Assembly: GCA_025194985.1 (NCBI GenBank)
Contig: JAOANE010000048.1
Span: 22,814-86,813, forward strand
Length of the DNA: 64,000 nt
Direction: 5' to 3'
DNA from: Regnicoccus frigidus
GTDB taxonomy: Bacteria; Cyanobacteriota; Cyanobacteriia; PCC-6307; Cyanobiaceae
A model generated the notes under the pieces. The model was not told the origin of the DNA and did not search any database. It saw only the letters and a program-made list of their open reading frames with translations. Of this stretch, positions 1 through 8,897 are shown one piece after another; positions within the stretch are counted from its first letter, which is position 1, and every line of letters starts with the position of its first letter. The translations under genes were made by a program, and so were the position numbers.

Positions 1-2098
1 GGGCCAACAACCAGGCCAGCCACACCAGCCGGGGGCTGGGCAGCAGCAGGCGCCGCAGCAGCAGCAAGCTGCCGGCTGCGCCGATCAGCAGCACCAGGCT
101 CTGGCAGAAGGCGATCACGTGGGGATCGGCGCTCCAGCTGGGCCAGGGGCCTGGCCACACCCCAGCCAGGCTCACCGGCAACACCATCCCCGCCTCCGCC
201 ATGCCGAGCGGAAGATGGCGGGCCAGCAACAGGGCCCAGAGCAGGGGCAACAAGCCATAGAGCCCCAGCCGCAGCCGGCTGGCGTAAAGCGAAGAAGCCG
301 GCAGCGAGGAGGCCAGCAGCCGCAGCGCCAGGAACAACAACGACGGCAGGGCCAGGGCCAGGCAGCCAAAGGCCAGCCGCGGCAACAACGGTCCGAGCTG
401 CAGGCTAGCTGGAGCCAGCGCCCAGCCCCCCAACAGCCGCTCCCAGAACTTCAGGCAGACGCCCCCCGCCAGCACCAGGATCAGCCCGGCTTCCCCCGCC
501 GGTGGCACCATCTCGCGCTGCAGATCGGCGGCGGGAGGCCTCAGGCTCAGTTGCACGGAGCGATGCGGGCAGGCCTGGGCGCAGGTGAGGCAGAGCACGC
601 AGTTGCGGTTGTCCTCGAGGTGAGCCGGGTGGGTGCCAAGCGGGCAGCCCGCCGTGGCCAGGCCCTCCCCATCGGCGGGGCCACCTTTGAAGCAGGCATA
701 GGTGCTGCAGCTGCCGCTGCAGGTGCCCTGCTCGGCGCGCAACTCCAGGATCGAGAGCTTGGCGAACAGGCCGTTCATCCCCCCCACCGGGCAGAGATAG
801 CGGCACCAGAAGCGCTTCTCGAAGCGCAGCGAGCCGATCACAGCTCCCGCCGTGATCAGCAACAGCAGGCAACTGCTCAGCCAGGCGGTGTGCTCCAGAT
901 CGGCCAGTTCCTCCCAGAGCAGGATCGCCGCAAAACCAGCCGCGAGGGCCGGTGCGGCCCAGGCATCGGTGTTGCCCCGGGGCCAGGCGGCCGGCTGCCA
1001 GCCAAACAGCCGCGCCAGCCGCTGAACGATCTCGCCCCAGACCATGAACGGGCAGAACGAGCACCACAGCCGGCCCACCAGGGGATAACTGAGCAGGATC
1101 AAGGGCCACCACCAGGCCCAGAACAGATTGAGGCCACCATTGCTGGCCCGGTCCTGGGGACCCAGCCACAGCCAGAGGTTCACCAGCACGAACACCCAGC
1201 TCACCAAGCCGAACAGCAGGCCGTTCCAGAGCCGGGGCGAGCGCATCCACTGGCGCAGTGGCGGCCGCCAGCGCCAGAGATCGAAGCGCAGCCGTTGGGG
1301 CCGCGGCGTCAGCCAGAACACCTCTTCCGGCAGGGCCACGGGCTCAAGCGACGCCAGGGCCGAAGCCGGCATCTGGCGCAGGGCCCGGTCCACCAGCCCT
1401 TCGAGCTCGCGCACGTTGCCGGGGAAATCATGGATCTGCAGGCGGCGGATCACCTCCTCTCCCACCACCGGCGACACCGCCCAGCCCAGCTTTCGGCTGT
1501 ACAGCCGCAGCAAATAACGCAGCCACTCGCCCAGGTCCTGGCGTCGCACCCGCAGCGGCGGCACCCGGATCAGGGTGCAGCAGCGATCGAAGCCGGGCAG
1601 GGCCGTTTCGGTGGTGAAAAACAGGCGGCCAGCGAAGTTGCGGGGCGTCGAGCCTGGTCCTGGGGCCTGCCAGTCGCCGCTGCGGGCCAGCGTCAACAGG
1701 GCCGGCAGCAGGGCGGGATCGACCCGATCGAGCTGGTTGATCAGCAGGCTGCCGTCACCGATGTCATCGAGCAGGGCACCGGCGCCATCGCTGCTGGCAC
1801 TGCCGAACAGCTCCGCCCCATTACTGCGCAGCAGGGCTCCATCGAGCTGCACCATCAGCTGGCGGCGGGTGGCGGAGCCGAAGTGGATCAGGGCGGCCGC
1901 ATCGTCCTTCTCCAGGCCGGGCTCACCGGCCATCAGCACCGGTCGCCGCTCAGGGTCGCCAGCCGCCTGGCGGACCCGATCCCTCAGCTTGACGGCGTAG
2001 CGGCTGCTGCCGACGATTCCCCGCCGCGCCCGGCCCACCAGGTAGGGAGCCAGGCGGCTGTACCGCTCGGAAACGGGCAGCTGGCCGGCTTCAGGCAT
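1..2098 (-). CDS. Membrane polyferredoxin (NapH/CcoG-like) with N-terminal degenerate sigma-54-activator AAA+ domain, partial
   Basis: The reading frame is open from an ATG at 2098 to the left edge, about 699 codons, so the C-terminus is missing. A GGGGGAG Shine-Dalgarno lies 9 nt upstream of the ATG. Residues about 15-245 resemble an NtrC-type AAA+ domain and keep the C-terminal PGNVRELEGLVDRAL signature. The Walker A position reads GEPGLEKDDAA, Walker B reads LLINQLD, and no GAFTGA loop is visible, so ATP hydrolysis and sigma-54 contact look lost. From about 295 on there are several membrane helices, CSFCP and CRYLCP motifs, and a 4Fe-4S ferredoxin motif CVLCLTCAQACP near 500-511. This suggests a membrane electron-transfer protein. 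Its partner and function are unknown. It is divergent from the GST gene. Confidence 0.8.
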   Translation of the reverse strand, partial: MPEAGQLPVSERYSRLAPYLVGRARRGIVGSSRYAVKLRDRVRQAAGDPERRPVLMAGEPGLEKDDAAALIHFGSATRRQLMVQLDGALLRSNGAELFGSASSDGAGALLDDIGDGSLLINQLDRVDPALLPALLTLARSGDWQAPGPGSTPRNFAGRLFFTTETALPGFDRCCTLIRVPPLRVRRQDLGEWLRYLLRLYSRKLGWAVSPVVGEEVIRRLQIHDFPGNVRELEGLVDRALRQMPASALASLEPVALPEEVFWLTPRPQRLRFDLWRWRPPLRQWMRSPRLWNGLLFGLVSWVFVLVNLWLWLGPQDRASNGGLNLFWAWWWPLILLSYPLVGRLWCSFCPFMVWGEIVQRLARLFGWQPAAWPRGNTDAWAAPALAAGFAAILLWEELADLEHTAWLSSCLLLLITAGAVIGSLRFEKRFWCRYLCPVGGMNGLFAKLSILELRAEQGTCSGSCSTYACFKGGPADGEGLATAGCPLGTHPAHLEDNRNCVLCLTCAQACPHRSVQLSLRPPAADLQREMVPPAGEAGLILVLAGGVCLKFWERLLGGWALAPASLQLGPLLPRLAFGCLALALPSLLFLALRLLASSLPASSLYASRLRLGLYGLLPLLWALLLARHLPLGMAEAGMVLPVSLAGVWPGPWPSWSADPHVIAFCQSLVLLIGAAGSLLLLRRLLLPSPRLVWLAWLLA

Positions 2099-2193
2099 GG
2101 ACAACATCTCCCCCGAACAGCAGGCACCGCCATAGCGACCGAGCTTGCTCCAGCGATCACCCGATTCTGGAGCCTGTTGCCGATGATGGGGCC

Positions 2194-2778
2194 ATGACCC
2201 TCACCCTTTATGGCGGAGCCCGCAGCCGGGCCTCGATGCCCCGCTGGTATCTGGCCGAGAAACAGATCCCCTACACCTGGATTCAGCTCGACATGGCCGC
2301 CGGCGAACACCGCCAGGAACCCTTCCTCTCGCTCAACCCCTTCGCCAAGGTGCCCCTGCTGGTCGACGAGGGCGCCAGCTCGGCAGATAGCGGCAGCCTG
2401 CGCCTGTTCGAAAGCGGCGCCATCCTGCTGTACCTGGCCGACCGCTACGGCCATGAGTTCAGCAGCCCGGCCCAGCGGGCCGAAGCGGAGCAATGGGTGC
2501 TGTTTGCCAATGCCACCCTGGCCACCGCCCTGTTCGTCGAAGCCGCGCGCGAGAAGGAGTTCCCACGGCTGATGGCGGCCCTCAACACCCGGCTGGAGGG
2601 CGGAGCCCCCTTGTTAGGTGAGGCCTGGGGGGTGGCGGACTGCGCTGTACAGGCCCATCTGGCCTACCTGCCGATCTTCTTCCCCCAGCTCGATCTAGGC
2701 GCCTACCCACACGTGCAGGCCAGCATCGAGGCCACCCAGGGGCGTGTCGCCTACCAGGCGGCGATGGCCACGGGCTAA
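2194..2778 (+). CDS. Glutathione S-transferase family protein
   Basis: 194 residues, the usual size for a small soluble GST. The N-terminal half fits a thioredoxin-like fold: a LTLYGG beta strand, SRASMPRWYLAEK where the glutathione-site helix sits, and NPFAKVPLLVD with the conserved cis-proline. LFESGAILLYLADRYG is the conserved E/S glutathione-contact segment. The rest is a helical C-terminal domain. Probable role is cytosolic detoxification or thiol chemistry; the substrate cannot be told. It lies 95 bp from the divergent iron-sulfur gene and 7 bp upstream of the phosphoesterase, so the two plus-strand genes are probably co-transcribed. Confidence 0.9.
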   Translation: MTLTLYGGARSRASMPRWYLAEKQIPYTWIQLDMAAGEHRQEPFLSLNPFAKVPLLVDEGASSADSGSLRLFESGAILLYLADRYGHEFSSPAQRAEAEQWVLFANATLATALFVEAAREKEFPRLMAALNTRLEGGAPLLGEAWGVADCAVQAHLAYLPIFFPQLDLGAYPHVQASIEATQGRVAYQAAMATG

Positions 2779-2785
2779 TTCGCTG

Positions 2786-3436
2786 ATGGCCAGCCACCAT
2801 CCCTTCGACTGGCGGGGCCACCGCCTGGAGCTGCTCGGCGCCAAGGCCGTCTGGGATCCGGCCCAGCGGCTGCTGCTGCTTGCCGATCTGCATCTCGGCA
2901 AGGCCGAAACCTTCCAGGCCCACGGCATCCCCCTGCCCAGCGACGGCGATCGGGGCACCCTCAATGCCCTTCTGGATCTGGCCCACCACTGGCGCCCCCG
3001 GGAGGTGGTGGTCCTCGGCGACCTGATCCACAGCCGCCTCGGCCTCACCGCCGAGCTGCGCCAGAAGCTGGCGGCCCTGCCGGCCTTGCTGGGCTGCCCG
3101 CTCAGCCTGATCGGCGGCAACCATGAACGGGGCAGCTGGTTGGCGGGCCTGAGCCAGCAAGCCAGCCTCCAACGCGGTCCGCTCTGGTTGAGCCACATCC
3201 CGGAGCAGGCACCGGCAGGGGCCGACGAGCGGCTCAATCTCTGCGGCCATCTCCACCCGGTGGCGCTGGTGGGCTCCGGCAACGACCGGCTGCGGCTGCC
3301 CTGCTTCAGCTTCGATGCCAGCGCGCCACGGCTGCTGCTGCCCTCCTTCGGCCAGCTCACCGGCGGCCATCCCTGCGACCCTCGCCTGCCCTGCTGGCTG
3401 GTGGCCGACGGTTCCGTTGTGGCCTGGCCGGCTTAA
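2786..3436 (+). CDS. pdeM: Metallophosphoesterase, PdeM-like (ligase-associated endonuclease family)
   Basis: 216 residues from the ATG at 2786; the frame is open further upstream but only inside the preceding GST gene. Calcineurin-like metal ligands are visible in order: ADLHLGK, VVVLGDLIHSR, GGNHERG and LCGHLHPV. That is the D-x-H, G-D, G-N-H-E and G-H-x-H set of a two-metal phosphoesterase. Size and order match the family annotated as ligase-associated DNA damage response endonuclease PdeM. No ligase or helicase partner gene is adjacent, so the DNA-repair role is by family only. It ends in a 4-bp convergent overlap with the CBS gene. Confidence 0.85.
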   Translation: MASHHPFDWRGHRLELLGAKAVWDPAQRLLLLADLHLGKAETFQAHGIPLPSDGDRGTLNALLDLAHHWRPREVVVLGDLIHSRLGLTAELRQKLAALPALLGCPLSLIGGNHERGSWLAGLSQQASLQRGPLWLSHIPEQAPAGADERLNLCGHLHPVALVGSGNDRLRLPCFSFDASAPRLLLPSFGQLTGGHPCDPRLPCWLVADGSVVAWPA

Positions 3437-3909
3437 AGCGTGCGGGCCATCGAACGCACCACATCACCGCGGGTGAGCACCCCGGCGAGCTTGCCGGCTT
3501 CGAGCACAAACAGGCGCTGGGTGCTGCGGTCGTGCAGCAGCCGGGCCGCCTCGGCGAGGGAGAGCGTGGCCTCGCAGCTGTGGGGATGGTCCCGCATCAG
3601 TTCTCCCACCGTGCTGCCCAGCACCTGGTGCACCTGCCTGTCCCAGTCGAGGGGGTTGCGCAGATAGATCACCGCATCGAGCAGCATCACGTAGGGGCCG
3701 GCATCGAAGCCGCCCTCCTTCACCATCAGCTCCTGCTCGCTGAGCTCACCGATCAGAACGCCACTGTCATCCACCACCGGCAGACCACTGATGTGGTGAT
3801 CGCTGAGCAGTTGCACCGCCTCCTGCAGGGGCGTGCTCGCTTTGACGCTCAACACCGGGGAGGTCATCGCCTCTGCCACCTGAATGCTGGACGGGGTGTC
3901 GGAAGTCAT
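3433..3909 (-). CDS. CBS-domain pair protein
   Basis: 158 residues forming two CBS motifs and little else. The first covers about 10-65 (VAEAMTSPVLSVKASTPLQE, then HISGLPVVDDSG). The second covers about 100-158 (VGELMRDHPHSCEATLS, then RLFVLEAGKLAGVLTRGDVV). Paired CBS domains usually bind adenine nucleotides and act as energy or ligand sensors. No catalytic domain is fused and no obvious partner sits alongside. It is convergent with the phosphoesterase gene. Start is the ATG at 3909. Confidence 0.9.
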   Translation of the reverse strand: MTSDTPSSIQVAEAMTSPVLSVKASTPLQEAVQLLSDHHISGLPVVDDSGVLIGELSEQELMVKEGGFDAGPYVMLLDAVIYLRNPLDWDRQVHQVLGSTVGELMRDHPHSCEATLSLAEAARLLHDRSTQRLFVLEAGKLAGVLTRGDVVRSMARTL

Positions 3910-4061
3910 CGGGGCGGCGCGGCTGCAAGGGTTCTAGGCCAGCGGGAAATCCTGCGGTGCTCGGATACGTCCAGACTGGACGCCCCAACAGCTGATCGGG
4001 CGTGTCGCTCCCATCAGATCCAGCAGAACCAGCAGCAAGTCCAGCAGATCCAGCAGCCGGC

Positions 4062-4619
4062 ATGACGGCAGGTGCCCGCCGCTGCCGCGCCCTCGCCGAC
4101 GGGCTCACCGTGGCCCGTGCCCTGATCGGCCTGCCCCTGCTGCTCGCCCTTCTCGCCGGCCAGGGCGGATTGGCCTGGATCCTGCTGCTGCTCGGCGGCC
4201 TCTCCGACTGGGCCGATGGCGCCCTGGCCCGCCGGGCCGGCGGCGGCTCGGCCTGGGGGGCCCGGCTCGATCCCCTCACCGACAAGATCCTGATCAGTGC
4301 GCCGTTGCTGTGGCTAGGCGCCAGCGGTGGCCTGCCGCTCTGGGCGGTGTGGCTGTTGCTGGCGCGCGAGCTGTTGGTCTCCGGCTGGCGGGCCGGCCAG
4401 GGGGATGGCGGCCCCGCGTCGCGCGCGGGCAAGGCCAAGACGGTGCTGCAATTCAGCGCCCTGCTGCTGCTGCTCTGGCCCACTGGCTGGGGCCCCACTG
4501 GCGGCGGCCTGGCCGCGGCCCTTCAGGCCCTGGGCTGGTGGCTGTTCTGGCCCTCGCTTCTGCTGGCGCTGAGTTCGGCGCTGGGCTACCTCAGGCCAGC
4601 AAGGCCGCGTCAGCACTGA
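4062..4619 (+). CDS. pgsA: CDP-alcohol phosphatidyltransferase, PgsA-like
   Basis: Membrane enzyme predicted to make phosphatidylglycerol phosphate from CDP-diacylglycerol and glycerol-3-phosphate, the first step to PG, a required thylakoid lipid. The family signature D-x2-D-G-x2-A-R...G-x3-D-x3-D is present as DWADGALARR followed by GARLDPLTD. Four or more hydrophobic helices follow. The ATG at 4062 is preferred. A GTG at 4002 would add 20 residues encoded by an imperfect CAGCAG-rich repeat (about 4015-4058), which looks more like leader than protein. The 3' end overlaps the convergent epimerase gene by 29 bp. Confidence 0.85.
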   Translation: MTAGARRCRALADGLTVARALIGLPLLLALLAGQGGLAWILLLLGGLSDWADGALARRAGGGSAWGARLDPLTDKILISAPLLWLGASGGLPLWAVWLLLARELLVSGWRAGQGDGGPASRAGKAKTVLQFSALLLLLWPTGWGPTGGGLAAALQALGWWLFWPSLLLALSSALGYLRPARPRQH

Positions 4620-5535
4620 AATCCGGTGTGCCAGCTGCGCGCAAGGCGTAGTCGTTGGCGTAGCTGTCGGCCAGGGCGCCCTCGGCATCGAACACCGGCG
4701 ACCAGGCCAGCTCCCGCTCCAGCCGGTGCACATCCACGAGGAAGTGGTTCAGGCGCAGGGGGAAGGCCTTGCGGGCCTTGGGGTCAAGCCCGGCTGGATC
4801 GAAGGAGCGGATCTCCACCGCCGCCGGATCCTGGCCGCAGGCGCGGGCCGCCGCGGCCACCAGGCCGCGAAAACTGATCCCTTGGCGGGCCGTGCAGTTG
4901 TAGATCCGGTTGGTGGCCGCTTCCACCTCCAGGCAACGGGCCATGGCGATGGCGAGATCGCTCACGTGGCCGAGCTGGGTGATCGTGCTGCCATCGCCTG
5001 GCAACGGCACGGGGCGACCGTGCACGATCCGATCAAAGAACCAGCTCTCCACCGGGTTGTAGTTGCCCGGACCGATGATGTAGGTGGGCCGGAAGCTGGT
5101 GAAGGGAATCCGCTCGCTGCGCAGCCAATCCTCGGTTTCGAGCTTGCCGGCATGGCGGCTGGCCGGGTCGGTGGGGCTGTTCTCGCTGAGGGGCCAGAGC
5201 TCACTGTCGGCGTAAACACCGGCCGAGCTCACATACACAAAGCGGTGCTTCGGCTCGCCGGTTCTCTCGAGCACGGCGCGGCTGTCAGCAAGGGAGCGGC
5301 CGCTGCTGTCGATGATCACGTCGAAGCTTCGCCCCTGCAGCGGCGCCAGGGCCTCGGCGTCGCCGCGATCGCCCGCCAGATGCTCCACCCCGGCCGGGAC
5401 GGGATTCCTGCCGCGGGTGAACAGGGTGAGCTCGTGGCCGAAGGCGAGCAACTGGGCCACCAACGGCTTGCCGATGAAGCGGGTGCCACCCATCACCAGG
5501 ATCTTCACGGCAGTGGCAGTCGAACGGGGCGCCAT
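4591..5535 (-). CDS. NAD-dependent epimerase/dehydratase family protein, CSP41b-like
   Basis: 314 residues with an extended-SDR Rossmann motif GGTRFIG near residue 16. The conserved run VYVSSAGVYADSE, GKLETEDWL, SFRPTYIIGPGNYNPVESWF and QLGHVSDLA is close in pattern to plant chloroplast CSP41b, an SDR-derived protein tied to chloroplast RNA and transcription. The typical SDR catalytic YxxxK is not evident, as in CSP41 proteins. A role in RNA binding or RNA stability is therefore more likely than sugar chemistry, but this is by analogy. It is divergent from hisA. Confidence 0.85.
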   Translation of the reverse strand: MAPRSTATAVKILVMGGTRFIGKPLVAQLLAFGHELTLFTRGRNPVPAGVEHLAGDRGDAEALAPLQGRSFDVIIDSSGRSLADSRAVLERTGEPKHRFVYVSSAGVYADSELWPLSENSPTDPASRHAGKLETEDWLRSERIPFTSFRPTYIIGPGNYNPVESWFFDRIVHGRPVPLPGDGSTITQLGHVSDLAIAMARCLEVEAATNRIYNCTARQGISFRGLVAAAARACGQDPAAVEIRSFDPAGLDPKARKAFPLRLNHFLVDVHRLERELAWSPVFDAEGALADSYANDYALRAAGTPDFSADAALLA

Positions 5536-5591
5536 TCAAGCGCCGGGGAGGATGGAGTCACCGTTCCATGCGCCTCCCCGCCGCCCGCCCG

Positions 5592-6353
5592 ATGCAAGTC
5601 ATTCCCGCCATCGACCTGCTCCATGGCCACTGCGTCCGCCTCCACCAGGGCGACTACGACCAGGTCACCCGCTTCAACGACGACCCGGTGGCCCAGGCGC
5701 TGCAGTGGCAAGAGCAGGGTGCCGAGCGCCTGCATCTGGTCGATCTCGATGGCGCCAGAGAGGGCGTGCCGGCCAATGACGCGATCATTGGGGCCATCAC
5801 CAACGCCCTGGCCATCCCGGTGCAGCTGGGCGGCGGCGTGCGCACGGCCGAGCGGGCCGAGGCCCTGCTGAGCTGCGGCCTCGATCGGGTCATCCTCGGC
5901 ACCGTGGCGATCGAGGAGCCCCAGCTGGTGCGCCACCTGGCGGCCCTCCACCCCGGCCGGATCGTGGTGGGAATCGACGCCAGAGACGGCAAGGTGGCCA
6001 CCCGCGGCTGGCTGGAGGAGAGCACGATCGAGGCCACCGCTTTGGCCGCCAGCCTCGAAGGCAGTGGTGTGGCCGCGATCATCAGCACCGACATCGCCAC
6101 CGATGGCACCCTGGCTGGCCCCAACCTGGAGGCGCTGCGCCAGATGGCCGCCGCCAGTTCAATCCCGGTGATCGCCTCCGGTGGGGTGGGATCGCTCACC
6201 GACCTGCTTTCTCTGCTGGCGCTTGAACCCCTGGGCGTCAGCGGCGTGATCGTCGGCCGCGCGATCTACGACGGCAGCGTCGATCTCGCCGAGGCGCTGC
6301 AGGCGGTGGGCCCCGGCCGTTGGCAGGACCCCCTCTCGCTCAGCGTGGGCTGA
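5592..6353 (+). CDS. hisA: Phosphoribosylformimino-5-aminoimidazole carboxamide ribotide isomerase
   Basis: HisA catalyses the fourth step of histidine biosynthesis, an Amadori rearrangement of ProFAR to PRFAR. The (beta/alpha)8 barrel is clear: MQVIPAIDLLHGHCVRLHQG with the catalytic Asp of AIDL, LHLVDLDGA, VQLGGGVR, VGIDARDGKVATRGW, IISTDIATDGTLAGPN with the second catalytic Asp, and VIASGGVGSL. About 253 residues, normal length. The ATG at 5592 starts directly at the first beta strand; an ATG 24 nt upstream is possible. Confidence 0.96.
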   Translation: MQVIPAIDLLHGHCVRLHQGDYDQVTRFNDDPVAQALQWQEQGAERLHLVDLDGAREGVPANDAIIGAITNALAIPVQLGGGVRTAERAEALLSCGLDRVILGTVAIEEPQLVRHLAALHPGRIVVGIDARDGKVATRGWLEESTIEATALAASLEGSGVAAIISTDIATDGTLAGPNLEALRQMAAASSIPVIASGGVGSLTDLLSLLALEPLGVSGVIVGRAIYDGSVDLAEALQAVGPGRWQDPLSLSVG

Positions 6354-6424
6354 AGGTTCAAAATGGCTCAAAGACAGGCTCATGACTCAGCTGAGGAGAG
6401 GCCTTCCTAGGGGCCAGAAGGGTT

Positions 6425-6454
6425 CTGACAAAAGGATTGGGGCGCCGATACAAT
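6425..6454 (+). promoter_or_regulatory. Sigma-70-type promoter of the PerR/FurC-like gene
   Basis: A CTGACA -35 hexamer (6425-6430) and a TACAAT -10 hexamer (6449-6454) are separated by 18 bp. Transcription would start near 6461. A TTG at 6437 that could open the reading frame lies inside the promoter, so translation must start downstream. Confidence 0.6.
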
Positions 6455-6496
6455 GATGATCTGGTAGTCATCCATTCCTCTCCGACTTGTTCATTC

Positions 6497-6949
6497 GTGC
6501 CTGCATCGCCACCAGCCACTGTCCTTGAGGACAACATCCAATCAGGCGATGTGAACGAAGCCTTTGGTCGTTGCCGGGATCTGGGCATGCGGCTGAGTCG
6601 CCAGCGGCGCATGGTGCTCGAGTTGTTGTGGACGGAGAAGAGTCACCTCAGCGCCCGGGATATTTTCGAGCAGCTCAACAGCCAGGGCCGCAACATCGGC
6701 CATACCTCCGTTTATCAGAATCTCGAAGCGCTTCAGTCAGCTGGAGTGATCGAATGCCTCGACAAAGCCAGTGGCCGGCTCTACGGCTACCGCAGCGATC
6801 CCCACAGCCATCTCACCTGTCTGGAATCCGGCGCCATCCACGACCTTGACGTCGTGCTCCCGAACGAATTGGTCAGCCAGATCGAAGCGCTCACCGGCTT
6901 CGAGATCGAGTCGTACACCTTGCAGCTCAGTGGCCGCCGCCGGGCTTGA
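6497..6949 (+). CDS. Fur-family transcriptional regulator, PerR/FurC type
   Basis: DNA-binding winged helix followed by a metal-binding dimerisation domain. RDLGMRLSRQRRMVLELLW and HTSVYQNLEALQSAGVIE form the HTH region. SDPHSHLTCLESGAIHDLDV is the metal-site region, with His and Asp ligands but no CxxC structural-zinc pair. This pattern is closer to cyanobacterial FurC/PerR than to FurA or Zur. PerR-like proteins repress peroxide-defence genes and are inactivated by metal-catalysed oxidation. The GTG at 6497 is chosen because the promoter at 6425-6454 excludes earlier starts; a GTG at 6551 is also possible. Confidence 0.85.
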   Translation: MPASPPATVLEDNIQSGDVNEAFGRCRDLGMRLSRQRRMVLELLWTEKSHLSARDIFEQLNSQGRNIGHTSVYQNLEALQSAGVIECLDKASGRLYGYRSDPHSHLTCLESGAIHDLDVVLPNELVSQIEALTGFEIESYTLQLSGRRRA

Positions 6950-7038
6950 CACCCCGTCCGCAGCGCCCCTGCCCTGGCGAGGGGCTGGAGAAAACCGCCC
7001 AGGCTGGTTACCTTGACGGCATTGGCCTGCCCAGGAGC

Positions 7039-8742
7039 GTGATCGAAGCCCCAGAGCCCGCCAGTCCAGGCCCCGGCGGTGGCCCCCAGCTGCTCCTCTT
7101 CGCCGAACCCCTCCAGCGCGAGGGCCTGCTTCGTCTGCTGGGGGCCGAGGCCAGCTCGTTCCGTCTGGCCATCAGCCCCTCCGAGCTCGCGGGCGCTCCC
7201 CAGCTGGTGCTCTGGAGCCTGGCTGCACCGCTTGAGCCCGCCACCCTGTTGCGGGAACTGGAACAACTCGAGCAGCGCTGGCATCCGGCCCCCCTGCTTC
7301 TGCTCCTGCCGGCCATGCCGGCCTGCAGCCGCGACTGGTTGCTGCAATTGCCCGTGGCGGGTCTGTTGCAGCAACCCGACCCCGACCAGGTGGGCGCCGC
7401 CGTGGCCACGCTCCTGGCCGGTGGCCGGGTGCTCGACCTGCGCGGCGGCGGCAACAGCGAAGCCACCCCTGGAACCTCTGCCAAGGCAATGGGCGCGATC
7501 GGAGCGGGCCAGGGGCTGGGCCAGTCGTTGCTGCAGAGCGGCCTGCAGCAGATCGAGGCCGAGCTGCGGCTTTGCCGCCGTTGGCTCAGCCCACCACCGG
7601 AGAACCTGCTGCTGGCGGCCTTGCTGGAAGGCCGGCTGCGGGAACTGGCGGCCGCCCGTGCCTTCCTGCTCTGGCTCTGGGGACCCCTCAGCCTGGCCTG
7701 GGGGGCACCGGAGCCGGGCGAGGTGGGGTTGCCGCAACCGCCTGCGAGTGGCAGCACGGCGATCACCCTGCGCCAGCGCACCGCCGAGGGGGTCTGGCAG
7801 GCGATCCAGGGCCGGCTGGCCAGCGCCAGCGGCTGTGATCAGGAGGGCGGCAGTGCCCTCACATCCCAGGCCGATGGCGCCCTGTTTGCCCTGCAGGGGC
7901 TCAGCCCCGAGCGCCGCCGCGATTTGCTGATGGCCTTGCTGGGCCAACTCGATCACCTGTTGCAGCGCCTGCGCCAGGAGCGGCTGCGTGGCGACGAGCT
8001 GCAGGGTCGCTGGCTGCAACTCCAGCCCGAGCTGCGCCGCCACGCCCTGCGCCAGATGGCTGGGCCCTACGTGCAGCTGCCCCAGCAAGGGGCCTTGCTG
8101 CCGGTCGCCGACACCCTCAGCGGCCAGAGCGATCTGCTGCTCAACGATCCCGAGCTTCCCCCCTGCCTGCCGATGCTCGCGGCCCTGCTCAACGCCCAGC
8201 CCCTGCTGGTGGAGGGACGGCTGCTTGCCCCGGACGAGCCCCAGGCCCTGCTCCACCTAGAAGCTCTCGTGAGCAACTGGCTGGTGCGAACCGCCGAGCT
8301 GATCAGTGCCCAGGTGCTGGCCTGCTGCGGCGACTGGCCGGAACTGCGCCGCTACCTGCTTGTGCAGGAGCTGCTGGCCACCCGCAGCCTGGAGCGGCTG
8401 CGCAACCAGCTCAATGCCCGTCAACGCTGGAGCGAGTGGTTCGAGCGACCGATCCAGCTCTACGAAAGCCGCCGGCTCATCTACCGCCTGGAAGGGGGAT
8501 CGATCAAGCCCTTGCTGCTGACCGAACCCCGCGACCAGGAATTGCGCCAACTGGGCTGGCTGCAGCAGGCCGTCACCCTGGCGCTCGAAAGCCGCGATGC
8601 CCTCGCCCCCCAGCTCCAGGCCCTGCTGCGCCGCCTCGGCGATCTGCTTGTGGTGGTGCTCACCCAGGTGGTGGGCCGGGCGATCGGCCTGGTGGGCCGC
8701 GGCATTCTGCAGGGCATGGGCCGCGGCATCAGCAAGCCCTGA
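7039..8742 (+). CDS. DUF3685 (Ycf55-like) protein
   Basis: About 567 residues, Leu/Gln/Arg-rich. The N-terminal 120 residues (PQLLLFAEPLQREGLLRLLG onward) look like a degenerate response-regulator receiver. The long C-terminal part has the ordered character of the Ycf55/DUF3685 family of red-algal plastids and cyanobacteria, ending in a hydrophobic helix (LGDLLVVVLTQVVGRAIG). No enzymatic motif is visible and the family function is unknown. The start is uncertain: the GTG at 7039 has AGGAG only 1 nt upstream, while a TTG at 6946 overlaps the stop of the Fur gene. Confidence 0.72.
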   Translation: MIEAPEPASPGPGGGPQLLLFAEPLQREGLLRLLGAEASSFRLAISPSELAGAPQLVLWSLAAPLEPATLLRELEQLEQRWHPAPLLLLLPAMPACSRDWLLQLPVAGLLQQPDPDQVGAAVATLLAGGRVLDLRGGGNSEATPGTSAKAMGAIGAGQGLGQSLLQSGLQQIEAELRLCRRWLSPPPENLLLAALLEGRLRELAAARAFLLWLWGPLSLAWGAPEPGEVGLPQPPASGSTAITLRQRTAEGVWQAIQGRLASASGCDQEGGSALTSQADGALFALQGLSPERRRDLLMALLGQLDHLLQRLRQERLRGDELQGRWLQLQPELRRHALRQMAGPYVQLPQQGALLPVADTLSGQSDLLLNDPELPPCLPMLAALLNAQPLLVEGRLLAPDEPQALLHLEALVSNWLVRTAELISAQVLACCGDWPELRRYLLVQELLATRSLERLRNQLNARQRWSEWFERPIQLYESRRLIYRLEGGSIKPLLLTEPRDQELRQLGWLQQAVTLALESRDALAPQLQALLRRLGDLLVVVLTQVVGRAIGLVGRGILQGMGRGISKP

Positions 8743-8897
8743 ATGATCCAGGCCCTGGCTTCTGGCCGGGCTTCGCCGGGCCTTCTGGCGGAGAGGCGCC
8801 GGCCGGGCGTCACAATGGCTCCCATTCCCCTCTGGTTGCCCGGTTGCGCGTGCCCCCTGGTCTTGTCTCCTTCTCCAGCCAGCGGCTTGGCCAGCTG

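Noticed and set aside
119..2197. A 692-codon open frame on the plus strand
   Set aside because: Gln/Pro/Arg-rich shadow of the minus-strand iron-sulfur gene; long antisense frames are common at this GC content, and the minus frame carries clear Fe-S and membrane motifs.
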